NCBI GenBank assembly: GCA_024220505.1 | Contig: JAKZZE010000022.1 | Coordinates: 310,001 to 374,000 of the forward strand | Source: Rhizopus arrhizus | Taxonomy: Eukaryota; Mucoromycota; Mucoromycetes; Mucorales; Rhizopodaceae | Length of the DNA stretch: 64,000 bases | Direction of reading: 5' to 3' | Shown: in pieces, positions 1 to 13,182 of the stretch | Numbering within the stretch: the first letter of the stretch is position 1 | Layout of the letters: each line of letters begins with the position of its first letter | Notes under the pieces: model-generated | Told to the model about the DNA's origin: nothing | Seen by the model: only the letters and a program-made list of their open reading frames with translations | The model's database searches: none | Made by a program: the position numbers and the translations under genes

Positions 1-3000
1 AATAACGGAAATAGTAGCGATCACAGAGTAAAGCAAAAATGATAGTGAACTGGCTACATTCTGATCAATCGTTTCAAGGTCAGATGAGAATCTATTGACA
101 ATGCGTCCCACAGGCGTAGTATCAAAGAAACGGACTTTGGCGCCAAGCAGTCGATCTAGTAGTTGCATGTGAATGCGCCGGGAGGCGTTCAAAGAGCCAT
201 TGAAAAGAACAAGCGATCGTGTAATCGTTAAGACAAGAGCAAGTATCCCAATCAAAAAATAAATGCTCAAGTAGTAACCTATATTAATTTTCTTTTCAAA
301 AGTGTCAATCGGTACCAAAAGGAAAGTTTGTAATAAATTAGTGACATTATCATAAGCAGCAGACCAAATTTTAATCCAATAATCTTGGCCCAATACAGCA
401 CCTTGGGCCAAGCAAAAAAGTAATATGACAGATATCCAAAAGATCATACCGCCAGAAGCATAATAATATGTTCCATAGACGGACCATTTGACACTGCCTT
501 CTGCACGCTTTTCATCATGCACCAATTTGCCTGCGCCCGCTTTATTTATCTTGCTGATTATCTTGTGAGGGACTTTGGGTATGGGGCCGTCTACTGCTTC
601 TTCCTCGCGAGCACTCATAAATACTTCCTCCGTGAGTTCATCACCTAATAGACCAGACTTTATGACATCTAATGGCTTTCCTTGAGCGGTAACCAAACCG
701 GATTCATTCAAAACAACTACATAACCAGCACCGCGAATGCAAAGGGCTACATGATGTGTGACTAGTAAAACTGTGCGATACTTCATATATTCGCCTTTAA
801 GACAATGCTCATAAAGGTGTTTGGCAGTATGTGCATCAACGGCGCTAAGACAATCATCAAGAATGACTATCTCTGCTTGTGAGTAGACAGCTCGAGCAAT
901 AGCCACTCTATACATATATGAAATATACGATGAATAATCTTTATATACATATACATATATATCTACCTTTGCTTTTGGCCACCACTTAAAGTGATTCCTC
1001 TCTCACCTACTTCAGTTTGGTCACCAAATTCCAAGATTTCCAGGTCTCTTGTCAATGCTGTCATGTACAGAATTTTCTGATATCGTTCTTCATCATAGGG
1101 CAATCCAAACAGAATATTGTCACGGATGCTGCAATTCTGAAGCCATGCAGTCTGAGCGACATAGGCAACACCAGACACCGCACCACCCAATGTGCTAGAC
1201 TGCTTACGGGGAAGCAAAGCAGCACCAGAAACACAATAGGTTTCACCTAATAAGCTGGCAAGTAGTGTCGTTTTACCCGACCCGGTTGGACCACATATTA
1301 CAGATAGTTTATTACGTGGAAAAGTAATATTCAGATCCCTAATATGAGTAGTGGAGTAATTATGATCCCAACTAAAACTAGCATTGTCTACAAATCCAAT
1401 GAGGTCACTTGAGTTAGCAGATTTTGGTTGAACTTCATCCTCTTTTAAAAATTTCTCAATACGCCCTAAAGACACATTTGCTTGAAGAATAAACGATGTA
1501 ATCAGAGGAAATTCATCCATAGTTGTCTTGAAATTATTAAAGAGAGCCAGAGCAGTGAATGCAGTGGATGCTGTTAGGATATTTTCACGTGTATACATGT
1601 AAAAGACAGTCACCATGATTATAATTGGAATTAGAAACCATGCATTTCCGATATACATAAAGCTGTATAAGCGTGATCTGATTGCCTTGAGTTCTTCATC
1701 ACGGGCATCCACCACGCGGCTACGCAATTGATCCTCCCAGGCAAAGAATTTTACAATGCGAATTGCACATAGTAGCTCGTTCATGATACGAATGCGTTTG
1801 TCAGTAAAGGTCATCACGTTATGATGTAACTTTTGGAAGCGACGACTGAGGTAATAAGTGAGCGGTTGAGAAAGAATCATGATGACAACACCGTATAAGG
1901 AAGATGTTCCAAGGAGCTTATAAAGGCTCCAGATACAGATAGCTATCTGAATTGGGAAACAGTAAATGTAAAAAATATAAGCAGTCAATTCACCCATCTT
2001 TTGAGAATCAACCGATAAGAGGTTATTGACATTTCCTTTGGATTTGTTTTCTTCTGTTTTTTCTACACCGCTTTCATCCCTGCGCCTTAGAGACTTGCTG
2101 TAAACCTCACCAATGACGATGGATTGAATACGTATACCAAGTGTTCGACCTATGTAGAGTGCTTGCTGATAGCAAAGCGATTGAATGCTCGAGGTCAGGA
2201 GCAGACCTAGCACATAAAGATAGGCTGAAGACGCAGGTTCTTCACCATGTTCAATGTACTTTATAATGTTATTTAAGAAATAAGGTGGACCAAACATCAA
2301 AATTGACCATCCAATACAATAAAAGAACTGGATAAAGAGGGGGCCTTTAAAAGCAGAAAGCAAGTTCCAGGCCATTTTGGATTTGCCTTGAAGACGATAA
2401 AATCGCAATACGTTTTTAGTGCAATTTTCCGGTGGTAATTCTAAAAGGTCTTGTTCATTCAATGTTGTCAAATTACCCTTCTTCATCATCACATTAACCC
2501 ACGAAAACATGATTTTAGAATATAGAGATGCCCATTTTTCACCAGACAATATACGTCCCTGACATTAAACAAAAATTAAATTTGTGCACAATATAGAATA
2601 AAATAGCTTACAGATTCAGTAACAATGGGATCAATAGGCGAATCTCGCTCTTCGTTTATAACAAAAACAACAAGCAAAATGGTGATAGCAGAAGAAAAAA
2701 TCCAATGTGCATATCTGGCTTGAATGAAGGATATATCATGAATATGATAATAAGCGTATATATTGACTAATTCAATCATGAAATATACAATATACATAAC
2801 GTTAAGTTCTCGGCAAATAAAATCAGACAGTTGTTTGCTTGAATTCATGAATAAATATAATCCAATGTTTAGTGCAGTAAGAAGAGTAATAAAAGACTAA
2901 AAGTACAAAAAGTTATATGAGTATTTTACTCTTGCGTATTTCTTATGTATCTTTATACCCAAAAAAAAATATGCGCCACGTAAGTTCTATCTATATTAGC

Positions 3001-3544
3001 ATATTCACCTTCTATTGTGCTGTCCAATTGACCTTGATCTAGTGATTTCCGAATGGACACAACAAACCATAGTTGTACAATAGATAAGATAAATCTTATC
3101 CAATTAGTATAAATAGAGTAAAGAGACAATGTACTTTGAAATGTCTTGGAGTTTTTTATCAAAATATCTGTGGAACTATCGCTGACACCATCTAAATTCT
3201 GCGTTATACCGTAATTTGTGTAACCAGTTATTGGTAACCGTATCTCTTGATGATGAATTGAATACTTGAAAAGTTTATATAAAAATATTGCACATGCGAA
3301 TAATAAAAGTAATATTAAAGTGGCTTGATTAACATAACTTATTTATAATAAGTGTTTAATTCATCAGAGGCTATTTTTATAATGGAATATTTCCCTTTTC
3401 TTTTAACTTACAATTCTCTAAAACAAGGTCTAAGCGTATAACTTTGATGGTTTTTAAATGGATCCTAAAATAAACAAAGTTAACATGATTTTGTATTGTA
3501 TGATTTCAATTTACCCAAATACTACAATCTATATTATTATACAT
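1..3544 (-). CDS. ABCC (MRP/Ybt1-type) ABC transporter, 3' end outside window
   Basis: ATP-driven export or vacuolar sequestration of organic anions and conjugates is the known role of this family. The chosen start (3544) gives a ten-residue first exon ending at a GTAA donor (3511-3514), followed by an exon beginning DPFKNHQSY, as at ABCC N-termini. Hydrophobic TMD0 segments lie at about 3400-2600 and the first six-helix TMD at about 2400-1500. NBD1 carries Walker A GPTGSGKTT (about 1268-1291), signature LSGGQKQR (about 965-985), an intron at about 905-962, and Walker B VILDD (about 853-868) followed by LSAVDAH. A linker and the start of TMD2 follow (about 480-1). NBD2 must lie beyond base 1. 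Exon borders in the N-terminal part (2850-3000) are not fully resolved. Substrate cannot be read from sequence. It lies 178 bp downstream of the PS synthase gene on the same strand. Confidence 0.92.
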
Positions 3545-3722
3545 GGCTCCATATATGCACACACCAAAAAAAAAAAAAAAAAAAAAAGAGAGAGCAGGAG
3601 AGAGAAAATAGGTCAGAGTTGATGAAGAATCTAAATTCAAAGAGCGAAGTTAACCTGTTTATGGTTATTATTACTTTTTATATTCAGTTTATTGGAACAA
3701 GGATTTGTCTATAGGATCAAGT

Positions 3723-5187
3723 TTATTTATTTTTTTCTATTTCGGTCAGCGATTGTCTTTTCACTGGATTTATGACAAACTTATACAAGGGAAATATCAC
3801 AAATAATAAAGTAAATACAATAGACCAACCGATCTTGACAATAATAGGAGCAGATTCATGGAATTCATTTTCTGAAAACTTGAGACAGATTAATGTTTCT
3901 GTCATAATATTAAATATCAATAACCAAGCATGAGCACCTAATCGTTGTGTGCTATTATCAGACACATATTGATAGACTTCTCTTGCGCCAGGTAATGCGA
4001 AAAAGAAGAGTAAAATTAATCTATAAGTATTTAAAGGGTGTTCAGGTGGTATCCATAGTAATGATTTAAGATAAAAACAATTCAATTCGCATTGAAGAAA
4101 CACGATCAATAATAAAACTGTGCCAAAGTAGTTTTTAGGTGAGCTTGTTGTCTTCCATTCATAACGCGTCCATTCTTTAGGCGTGAATTGTTGTACTGCA
4201 CGTTTTGCCTTCCCACGTAAAGTTTTGATTTGTCTAAATCCTACCCAAGAATATTCCTATTTAAAGAATAAATATGCTTTATCAGTGTACAAAATATAGT
4301 TTATACCTTGCATGAAAAATATTGACAAAATTTCATACCAACATGAATACCTAGCCAATTACATAACAATACATCCAATATCCACTATTAAATATTAGAT
4401 GATTTTTATATTACACACATATACATTACATGATCCCACCAACACTCTGCAAAGTTATTTAATTGATGTTGTAAAGAATATTCACACAATTCAAATGAAA
4501 CCGAAATAATCCAACAGAACCAATAGTCTCGAAGTATTAATGCCTTAGCAAACCAACCTAGTGCGTGGGCAACTACAAATAAATCCATTTGATTCTAACC
4601 AAGATGTTAGTATATAAGCCTTGTCATACAATCAAGACTTGTTTTACTTTTATGTTGTCCCAGGACAAGTCACAAGATTCAGCATAAGATCTCTCTGGTA
4701 ATACGATACCTAGTCCTGGATCATAATATTTCATAAATTGTCTAGCATCATCTTTGTTCTATTTATCCTTAATATATATACACATATGCTTTATACCAGC
4801 TTACTAGAAATAATAAGAAGACTAGGAATAGTTGATAGAGCGCACTTAGACTCAAAACGGCTCTCCAGATAGGTTTACTTGGACGTACAAATGGTCCATC
4901 TGGGAAATGAACCATACCGATCAATACAAAACAGACAATAGCTGCCAAAATACCCAAACGGATACTTTCTCCTGTATTTTCATAATTTGATCTGATCGCA
5001 GCATAAAACATGAGTCCCAGTACAACAACAAGTACGGTTAGAGTATGTGGATGAACTATAAATAATTAAGCTTTTATGATCTTTCTGCTGTAATCAACTT
5101 ACAGATATTTTCATCATTATTTACTGCCTTTTCAATGATCTTTGTTTCTTTAACAATCACAATATCTTCTTCCTCTTTCGTTGTCAT
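3723..5187 (-). CDS. Phosphatidylserine synthase, base-exchange (PTDSS) type
   Basis: Makes phosphatidylserine by swapping the head group of an existing phospholipid for L-serine, in the ER membrane. The multi-exon product is about 390 residues and starts [16 protein letters not shown]. Strings diagnostic for the PTDSS family appear in order: [15 protein letters not shown] (about 4870-4910), [15 protein letters not shown] (about 4700-4740), [20 protein letters not shown] (about 4520-4588), [20 protein letters not shown] (about 4440-4500), then [20 protein letters not shown] and [20 protein letters not shown] (about 3960-4095). Several membrane segments are evident, and the C-terminus is short and basic. 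Most studied fungi make this lipid with the unrelated CDP-DAG enzyme Cho1, so finding the animal/plant-type enzyme fits an early-diverging fungus. Whether Cho1 is also present cannot be judged here. Confidence 0.93.
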
Positions 5188-5318
5188 TTTTCACAACAGA
5201 GTAAAAGTAAAAAATAGGAAAAATAAAAATAAAAAAAGTATTCTTTTTTTTAATAAATGTAAAAGAGAGAGAAGAAAAAAAAAAAAATCAAATTTTATTC
5301 CGTTTGTTGTGTGACGTT

Positions 5319-6994
5319 TTAAATTTGACCTTTGATATCAACCTTAACATAAGATTTACTTTTTGCTTGTAAAATAGGTAATGTAGTCTTTGTATCCAAT
5401 ACATTTGATACTGGATAAACTCCACTTTCATTCAAAAATCTTAATAATCGACTTACATTATCAAAAGATAGTTCTTTTGCAATGTATGAAAGTGGAATAC
5501 TCATTTTATAACTGTGTAAAACGTTAATAAACATATAATGATATCTATCGTGTACTTACGCTTTACAAATCACTATTAATGAATCGATTCGTTCTCTGTT
5601 TGCAAACTGATCTATCAAGTATCCTCCCATATTAGGTGCGTTCTCATATAATCTAAAAAACTTGTGATAATTTCCTTTTGCTAAGCTGGATCGTACCATC
5701 AAAGCATGTTGAACACATTCTGCTTGATTATTAAGTCCAATGTCACACATCTCCTCCATCATCGCATTTAGATCTATAATACATTAATAATTAGACATAT
5801 ATAAAATATATTTTAAGTGTACCTGATTGGTTGCGAGAGAATAACATGTATAGTATTCTATAAGCCAAGAATTCATCTTCACAACCATCAACCCCTTGCT
5901 CATATAAATATTTTAATTGTGTTTGACATTGATTGTATTCTCCAATATCACCCTATTGATTATTTAATAAGAAAATGCTATTTAAATTTTAGTTTACCTT
6001 TTCAAGTGCAATTCGTGCATGTGTTTCATATACTTTCACTGTAAACTCATTTTGTATTCTTTGAACCTATATTCATGTTAACAACACATTTAATAATATT
6101 GTTATAATTATTTACAGTCAAATCTTGTCTCATTGATTTAAACTGTTCACAAATATATGAATAATTGGCTTCTTTTCTCCATTTTTTTCTTAGCAGTTTA
6201 AAAGTCTGTTCAAGCACTCCAAGAGGACGTACTGTAGATGGATCGGCTGCCTAATAATGAAAATATTAAGTAAACATTTTTTTATACCATTGTGATTATT
6301 ACAGAAGTTAAACGAAAGTAAGGCTTTTCTAAGGCTGTACTTGTACCTATAATAGGTTGATCTGATACTGAATCGAGATCCCATACGATGGGTGTAATAT
6401 GCTTCTTTTTCTTTTTTACTGTAGGGGGTGTCACTGTGATTGAAGAGGGTTCACTCTGAAAACGTTGAGCTCTTTGAGCTCTTTTTATGGCTTCTTCTGC
6501 TGTTAATTCTATATTGCCTATTCTTCTGATTATTTTATTCTCTCTAATACAAGCTTTTAGTTTTATTTTATTTTCGTAAAGAATTGTATATACGTTTTAT
6601 GAAATAATGTAGTTGCCTTTGGATTCTTTGTATCCTCACAAGCACTATCAAGAATATATAAGTAAAAAAATAGAGAGAGATTATTGATAGGTGATTTACC
6701 TTGGTAAGTCGCGTTCAGTCCAATCAATGTAGTCAATCATGTCTGTCCTTTTTGCTTGGTCAATAATCACATTCAGCTGTTTCCTAAGTAACTCGTGCTT
6801 TGCTGGTAAGCATTTCTCAAAAGCGCTTTTAATATAATCTCTAACAGTAGATAAAGAGGTTAAACATGCATAATTATACAAAAAAAAACTTACTTCAAAG
6901 CAGGTGGCCATCCATTTTGTTGCATCTGTTTATCTATTACCTTCTTCTTCTTTTGTCCTGTTTTTACCGAAATATACTGGGGTTGTTGTTGCAT
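5319..6994 (-). CDS. Thp3/LENG8-like SAC3/GANP-domain protein
   Basis: The family (yeast Thp3, human LENG8) works with a PCI-domain partner in transcription-coupled mRNA processing and export in the nucleus. A basic N-terminus (QKKKKVIDKQ) is followed by a conserved NGWPPALK box (about 6895-6915), TDMIDYIDWTERDLP (about 6700-6760) and the SAC3/GANP helical region: VYETHARIALEKGDIGEYNQ (about 5930-6030), MEEMCDIGLNNQAECVQHAL (about 5700-5760) and LDTKTTLPILQAKSK at the C-terminus. At least eight short introns interrupt it. The start at 6994 is the first in-frame ATG; an upstream 5'UTR intron (about 7008-7035) is possible because a TATATAG acceptor sits 17 bases before it. It shares a 430-bp divergent promoter region with the Abp1 gene. 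Confidence 0.88.
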
Positions 6995-7424
6995 GTTTGA
7001 TAGAACCTATATATATATAAAATTGTTAATTTACACTAAAATGCTGTTTAAATGATAAAAGCAAGTGTGTTTTTTGGATGAAAAAAAAAGTGCGATTTCT
7101 TTTTATAAAGATTGGCTGACCAATAAAATTGCCCTAAATTCTTTGCACCATACTTATAAGGCTTATAATGAGAAAAAAAAAGACATTTGTTTGCTATTGA
7201 TTATTATGGGTCGAGTATTTCAGCTGAGCAAGCATGATTAATTTTTGTAACTTCTTTCAAATATCTTTTCTGAAAAAAAAAAAGAGGTTTGCTTTGGCAA
7301 GCTAACACTCTGCTATTTATGGTAAGCTCTGTGATTGGCTAAAACGTCATATGCAGTGAAGGAGCAGGAACCAATCTGGCTTAATATTTCTATTCTTTTT
7401 CTTTTTTGCCAAGAAAGTTTTATT
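6995..7424. promoter_or_regulatory. Divergent promoter region with CCAAT boxes
   Basis: This spacer separates two outward-facing genes (Thp3-like to the left, Abp1 to the right). It contains a perfect dyad of two CCAAT boxes, ATTGGCTGACCAAT, at 7111-7124, another ATTGGCT at 7334-7340, a CCAAT at 7371-7375 and several A/T homopolymers. CCAAT boxes are bound by the Hap/NF-Y complex in fungi. That they act here is inference from position and symmetry only. Confidence 0.45.
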
Positions 7425-9640
7425 ATGAGCAAAATCAACTTTAGTACTCATGGAAAAGATATTCAAGCTGCTTATGATGCAGTAATTAATGAAAAAGATG
7501 ACACAAACTGGTTAATATATGCTTTTGACAAGGGAACCTATGACCTTCGTGTTCAAGCAACGGGTGGTAAGTACAAGCTGTTTTTAATAACGTGCTTCTC
7601 TTTTTTTTTGACATGTAAGAATAGATGACGGTTTAGAAGGACTCAATGACGAATTTTCAGATGGCAAAATACAGTTTGCTTATGCAAAAGTAAGGGACCC
7701 AAATACCGAGCTTCCCAAATTTGTATTCATTGCTTGGGTAAGAGTAATAAGCAGTATTTTATAGTATTTTATTTATCTTTTTTATTAGTGTGGTAGTGGT
7801 GTACCTGAGCTGCGAAAGGCTTTCTTTAACTCGCAGCTTGATGAAGTTTCCAAATTCTTTAAAGTAAAAAAGGATAAATTAAAAAGCATGTAAAGATTTA
7901 AAAACATTTTATAGAGCTTTCATGTCCAAATTAACGCTCGTGATGAAGTAACCAAGTAGATAACACGCAAATATTATCTCTAATTCATTTTTTTAGGCTG
8001 ACGTAGAACCAGAGCTTATCATGAAACGTATTGCAGAATCTTCTGGTGCTAATTACAGCGTCCATAAAGAAGCCTCCAAACCACAACCCAAAGTAACACC
8101 TGTTGTAAGTCTTTACTACAAAAAAAAATGGAGGATGGATCAGATACTTAATTTTTTATAGGGGTCTGTTTATAAAAAGACAGAGATTCCTGATATTGCT
8201 TCTATGCAACGTCAATCAATGACTAAAGAAAATATGCCTGTGCCTGTTGGCACTAATTACAAGCCAGTCGTAACTGCGCCAAGAAAATTGGAAAATAGAT
8301 GGAATATGGCTCAGCAGCAACAGGACACTGGAGCAAATGCTGTTCGTGCTGAACGTGAAAAGTTTGAAAGAGAAGTACGTGAACGTGAGATGCAAAAACA
8401 AAAGGTCGATACCGAACAATCACGTGTATATGCTGCACAAGAAGAGATTGAAAGGCAAAGGCAAGAGGAAGAGATAAGAGCTCGCGAATATGAAAAACAA
8501 CAACAACAAGAAGAGAATCGTCGTCAACAACAAATACGCGAAGAGGAAGAAAGAGCTGCTGCTGAAGAAGAGCAACGCAGACAACAATTGGAAAGACAGC
8601 AACGCGAAGAGGAGGAATACCGCAGAAGAGAGGCTGAACAACAAGAACGCCAACAACAAGAAGAAGCTCAAAGAAGACATCAAGAAGAGGAAGCTCAAAG
8701 AAGACGTCAAGAAGAGGAAGCTCAAAGAAAACACCAACAAGAAGAAGCTGAAAGAAGACGTCAAGAGGAAGAAGCTCAGCGTAGACATAAGGAAGAACAA
8801 GAAGATTTACGTAAACGTCAAGAAAACGAGGCTGAGCGTCAACGTCAGGAACAAGCATCATTGCAATCGCAATTGGATCAGGTAAAGTTAAGAAAAAATA
8901 AAGCTGGGAAGAGAGATCTCATACATATGATTATTTAGACCGCTGATCGCGCCGTTCACGCTTCTCATTTGGCTAGTGCTAATGCAGCTTTGCCAAATGG
9001 TACAAACGGTTTATCTGCCATTGTATTATTTGCTTATGATGCTAGTAAGAACTATAAAAAAAAAGCTTAAAGCAGGATACTTACATCTGTTAAAGGTGAA
9101 GCAAACGAAATGTCTCTTGAAGAAGGAGAGATCATCACTGAAATTGACCAAGTAGACGAAGGTTGGTGGTTTGGTATTAGTGAAAATGGCAAAAAAGAAG
9201 GACTTTTCCCAGGTAGATTAAAAGCAATAAAAAGAAAAGAAGCATACACTTCTAATGCTTATAATTTCATAGCCAACTATGTAGAAATTTTGGAACAACA
9301 GCAGTCAGAACCAGTTCATGAAGACCACCATGAAGTGTCTCGTGCTGTACCATCGCCACCATCATTAGCACAACAATCACCTACTCATGAAGAGGGATTG
9401 GATGATGGTATGGTAGCTGTGGCGCTTTATGACTACGAGGCTGGAGAAGATAATGAAATATCTTTCAATGAAGGTGATTTGATTACGCATATTGAGTTTG
9501 CAAGTGATGATTGGTGGCAAGGCCTTGCTCCCAACAAGAAGGATATAGGTCTCTTCCCAGGTAAGGAAACAACTATAAATTAAATAACGAAGTTTTCTAA
9601 CATATTCTTAATAGCTAACTATGTTGAATTAAGACAGTAA
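7425..9640 (+). CDS. ABP1: Abp1/drebrin-like actin-binding protein (ADF-H, coiled coil, two SH3)
   Basis: Links F-actin to endocytic machinery at cortical patches. The start MSKINFSTHGKDIQAAY opens an ADF/cofilin-homology domain split over exons between 7425 and about 8040 (IYAFDKGTYDLRVQATG, then KFVFIAWCGSGVPELRKAFF). A conserved linker (about 8170-8320) leads into a long Q/E/R-rich coiled coil (about 8340-8880). Two C-terminal SH3 domains follow: one with EMSLEEGEIITEIDQVDEGWW (about 9110-9290) and one with VALYDYEAGEDNEISFNEGD (about 9415-9640), ending ANYVELRQ. Animal drebrin-like proteins have one SH3, whereas two or more occur in fungi. Its stop lies 212 bp from the end of the convergent RasGAP gene. 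No frame damage is seen, and the repetitive coil-coding DNA reads open on other frames only by composition. Confidence 0.93.
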
Positions 9641-9852
9641 AAATAGCATGAGTGTATATCAAAAAAGAGTAGTATTTGCTTTTCTTCTGTAATTTAATAA
9701 AAAAAAATACTTCACACTAAATGACATGTTTGATTGGTTTTATTTAAAAAAACACCGTAAATATAAATTATTAAAAAAAGACGAAAAAAGAAGATAGTGT
9801 ATATGTATGTATAGGTGGGTGTGTATTATATGTGCATTTAAGCATATTTAAC

Positions 9853-12701
9853 TTAAGAAAAGAAGCCAGTTCTAAAAATTGATGGTTTAAGCAAAATAGT
9901 AATAAATATGTTTTATTTTTACCTGTTTCTTGACATAAAGGTTCTTGTTAATAATTGCAAAGTTTTTGTTACATTTAATTTAATATACTCAAGATCCAAC
10001 ATCTGAACGTTATCTTGTTGCTATTATAAGTAATCATATTAGCAAATTAATTCCTCGTATGTGATGCAATATAAGTACCTTTTCCAATAAATCATCTAGC
10101 TTAAGGTCAATCTCCAAGACTGGTTTATCTCTGCCTTTATAGTAAAGTGAGATAATAAATGTGCCAGGGATGGGTGAGAGTATTGTTAAATAGATTTGTC
10201 CTCTTCTATTCTCTGGCACCTCTGTTTCCGCAATCACACCATCTTTTTCCAACTGCTGATGAGTAAATCTAAAGGGCCCCTGCGTATTGGCTGCCTTTTT
10301 TTTGCTACTGCTCACTTTGCCATCCGTAATCTCAACACCAATGCCAACCTGTTTGTTATTTCCAGTATTTCCACCACTACCACTTTGCATTCGAACATTT
10401 TGTAAATAAGCTTTATAGCTTTCTAATTGACTCTTCAAGTAGTTGTTGTGATCAATGATTGTTTTATATACGCTTTCAAGGGACTGCAACTCTTCCATCA
10501 CTTTTAATTTCAAATCTCCAAGGTGTGCCAATTCTTGTGTAATTTCTTCAACAAGAAGTTGATAGTTGTCTCTGTAATCAATCACACCTACTTCCTCAAG
10601 CTCTCTTAACATCTCCTTTACTTTGATTCCTTTATGAACTAATTGAGCATCTTTTGATGTTGCTGCTGTTTCAGCAACCAAGTTGAGCTTGAGTGGTGGA
10701 CGAGAAAGGTAAGGTAAAGAACGGACGATTTGAACAAATATTGATTTAGCCTCCATATAAAGAATATCGTTTTGTGTAATATTGTTTTCAGACATAAGAG
10801 ACATGGTTAAATCTATGCAACAAAAAGTTAGTTGCTGTAATCATATATATCACCTATTCATTCATACCTTGTATAGGCATTTCCCAACGACTGAACAAGG
10901 GAAGCTCGATTGCTTTGTTCTCTTTACGCGGTACTTGGGCAGGAACCGTACCTACTTCATTTAAAAGAATACGCAAATGATCTATTTGCTTTGGTGCAAG
11001 TATATCAATATGCTGTTGAAGTAAGTTTAAGGTGTTATAGATTTCATTTGGTGTAATACTAATCATAATGTCCTTTTTACTCAAGGCCATGTATTGATCC
11101 ATTTCCAATTGTTCATAAAAATCCCCTACTTCGCAAAGATCATTGAGAAATTTATTGGTCCGTTGTTTGTTCATTTCCACAAATGGGTTTGTTGGAATCA
11201 TGTATGCTTCTTTGGAATAAGAAGGCTTATTTGCTAAATTTTGAATCATCTTTGCCAACTATATTCAAAATTATCAGTAAATATACATGTAGGATTAAAT
11301 CAACTTACCAGTGTCAGTGTGATACGTGAATTGGGACCTGGAATACGATCTACAAGCATATATGCTTGAGGCGTAACAATAGCAGGATTAACAAATCTCA
11401 AAAAGAAGAAACCGCCGATTAAAGAAGATATAGCATATTCAGTAGCGTCAGGATATTTTCTTTTGGTGAGTGATCTAATTTGTTTACAGATCCATCGAAT
11501 GCCGTATGGTATTTGGTCCAAGGATTCAATAATGGTTGTTAAAAAGCTCTCTGCTATTTCCATTAATGTTTTTAATCTAGGTTGGATAATAGATTGTACA
11601 GTTGGATTAGCAGAGGCGACTTCAGCTGTTACACTCTTTGGAAAATCTTCAGGTAAACTGCCTGGCTCATTTTGCATTTTATCAACCAATTCTTCATAAA
11701 CCTTTAAAACAGGTTATTTACAACACCCTTTTACAAATAGTATATTCACCTTTAACGGATTAATTTGAAGGTTAAGATCTTTATTTTCCAAAAGATTATT
11801 GATTTTATCAGACAATACGGATTTCAAATATGATTGTCCTGGTCCTCTTCTGGTGTAGGTAGTCATCATTCGAGAAACAGGTGTGTTTGCTCTTAACAGC
11901 GAAGCAAATTCAGTGGTTGTTTCAAATTGTGCTGCCAATACATTCTAAAATATTCGTAAGTTAACTGGTTCTATTCAATTATATAAGCTCCGCTGTACCT
12001 GAAACATAGTCAACAACAAATGCTCTTCACGGCTTTCATATTGGTTACCGTAAAGAGTAAACATGACAGTTTGCAGCAAGGTATCAATTTCAGCTAAACT
12101 CACTAAACGACATAGTATAGCAATATGCCGTGGTTCACTCTGTAAGAGATAAAATAAATTTCCATACTGCTCCATTCGTTTCTCATCAGGACAATGATTG
12201 TCATCATCCTCTTCATGTTCTTCTAAACGAGATGCAACTTCATGCTGCTAAAACACAAAAGGATTTTAAAACTTTATCTTATATTCTTCTTCTTCCTATT
12301 ACTTCGTCTAAAGCCATTCTGTTTTGGATTAATAAGCCAATTCGAGCGTCTAAAAACCGAACATCTCTTTCTCGCATAAAATTTTTTTTTGATTGAGTCG
12401 AGATTTTTGTCTTTAATTCACGTAAACGCCTTTGAGCTAAGAATAAAATAGAGTTTTAAGTATTCTCCACTATAAATGAATAGCGTTTATATAAACCTTT
12501 AGCTAATTCATCTTCAACTTCGATATCTTGTTCGGCTGCCATTGAATAAAATACAGAGACTGAATACCTTTTTGAACCTCTTCCTCTATTACGACTAGAA
12601 TGATGGTTATTTGCAGCAGCAGCAGCTACTGCTCGACTAACAATTGTACTATTTTGTGGATAGCCTAATGACTGAACCATTCCACTTCTTCGATCAGTCA
12701 T
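9853..12701 (-). CDS. Ras GTPase-activating protein, Gap1/IQGAP-type GRD
   Basis: Stimulates, or at least binds, Ras-family GTPases; closest in layout to S. pombe Gap1. The product is about 800 residues. After a low-complexity N-terminus (12701-12460) come helices with the family string [15 protein letters not shown], then the [23 protein letters not shown] (about 12050-12110), [20 protein letters not shown] (about 11815-11880) and the RasGAP signature [14 protein letters not shown] (about 11370-11415). A RasGAP_C domain (about 10900-10100) follows. At the usual arginine-finger position the sequence reads TLYGNQ, as in IQGAPs, so catalytic strength is uncertain. No calponin-homology or IQ motif is seen, which argues against a true IQGAP scaffold. 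The last exon boundary is inferred: splicing at about 9925-9873 gives a stop at 9853, and read-through would stop at about 9923. Confidence 0.88.
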
Positions 12702-13182
12702 TGAAGGAAAAAAAAAAAAAAAAGTAGAAGAAAAGGAAAGAAAAAAAAGTTAAGAGTTTGCACAGGCGTAGTTAAACTTTGGGCATAATGTGACACAAAA
12801 AAGATTTGTAACTAAAAATAAATGTTGTAAACTATGCACTTTTGATAAAGGTGCAATAGACTGCTATTATTCCTAAAAATAGCCGCTCTAAAAAGTTCGC
12901 TTTGACCTTTACATATTTTATATTGTCAATTACACTCACTGTTTGATAATAGGAAGGCAATATAGCATTCAGCATTTATGGTTGACTGGAAATGATTTTT
13001 TTTGAAGTTTAAAGTTTCTATATCACATCAATAAGCTATGCTTTTGTCATTAAAAGTTAAAATATGAAAATTGCCAATTGTTTTTAATATTTCTAAAATA
13101 TATTGTAAAAAGCGATTAAAGATGAAGGTTGTATTCGTATTCCTATTGAATATGTTTATGAATATTTGCTAGATGTTGTAAT
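12702..13182. other. Intergenic spacer upstream of the RasGAP gene
   Basis: A 480-bp AT-rich stretch between the RasGAP start codon and the 3' end of the TMEM50-like gene. It holds an A-rich tract directly before the RasGAP ATG (12709-12723, probably 5'UTR or core promoter) and no open frame or repeat that I can support. Confidence 0.6.

Noticed and set aside
1..5187. Reading all minus-strand exons from 5187 to 1 as one ABC transporter gene
   Set aside because: Exons between 3723 and 5187 spell a complete phosphatidylserine synthase with its own start and stop. The transporter has its own start at 3544.
8253..8861. Long minus-strand frames opposite the Abp1 coiled coil
   Set aside because: They mirror the Q/E/R repeat composition; they lack a sensible domain and are antisense to a clear coding region.
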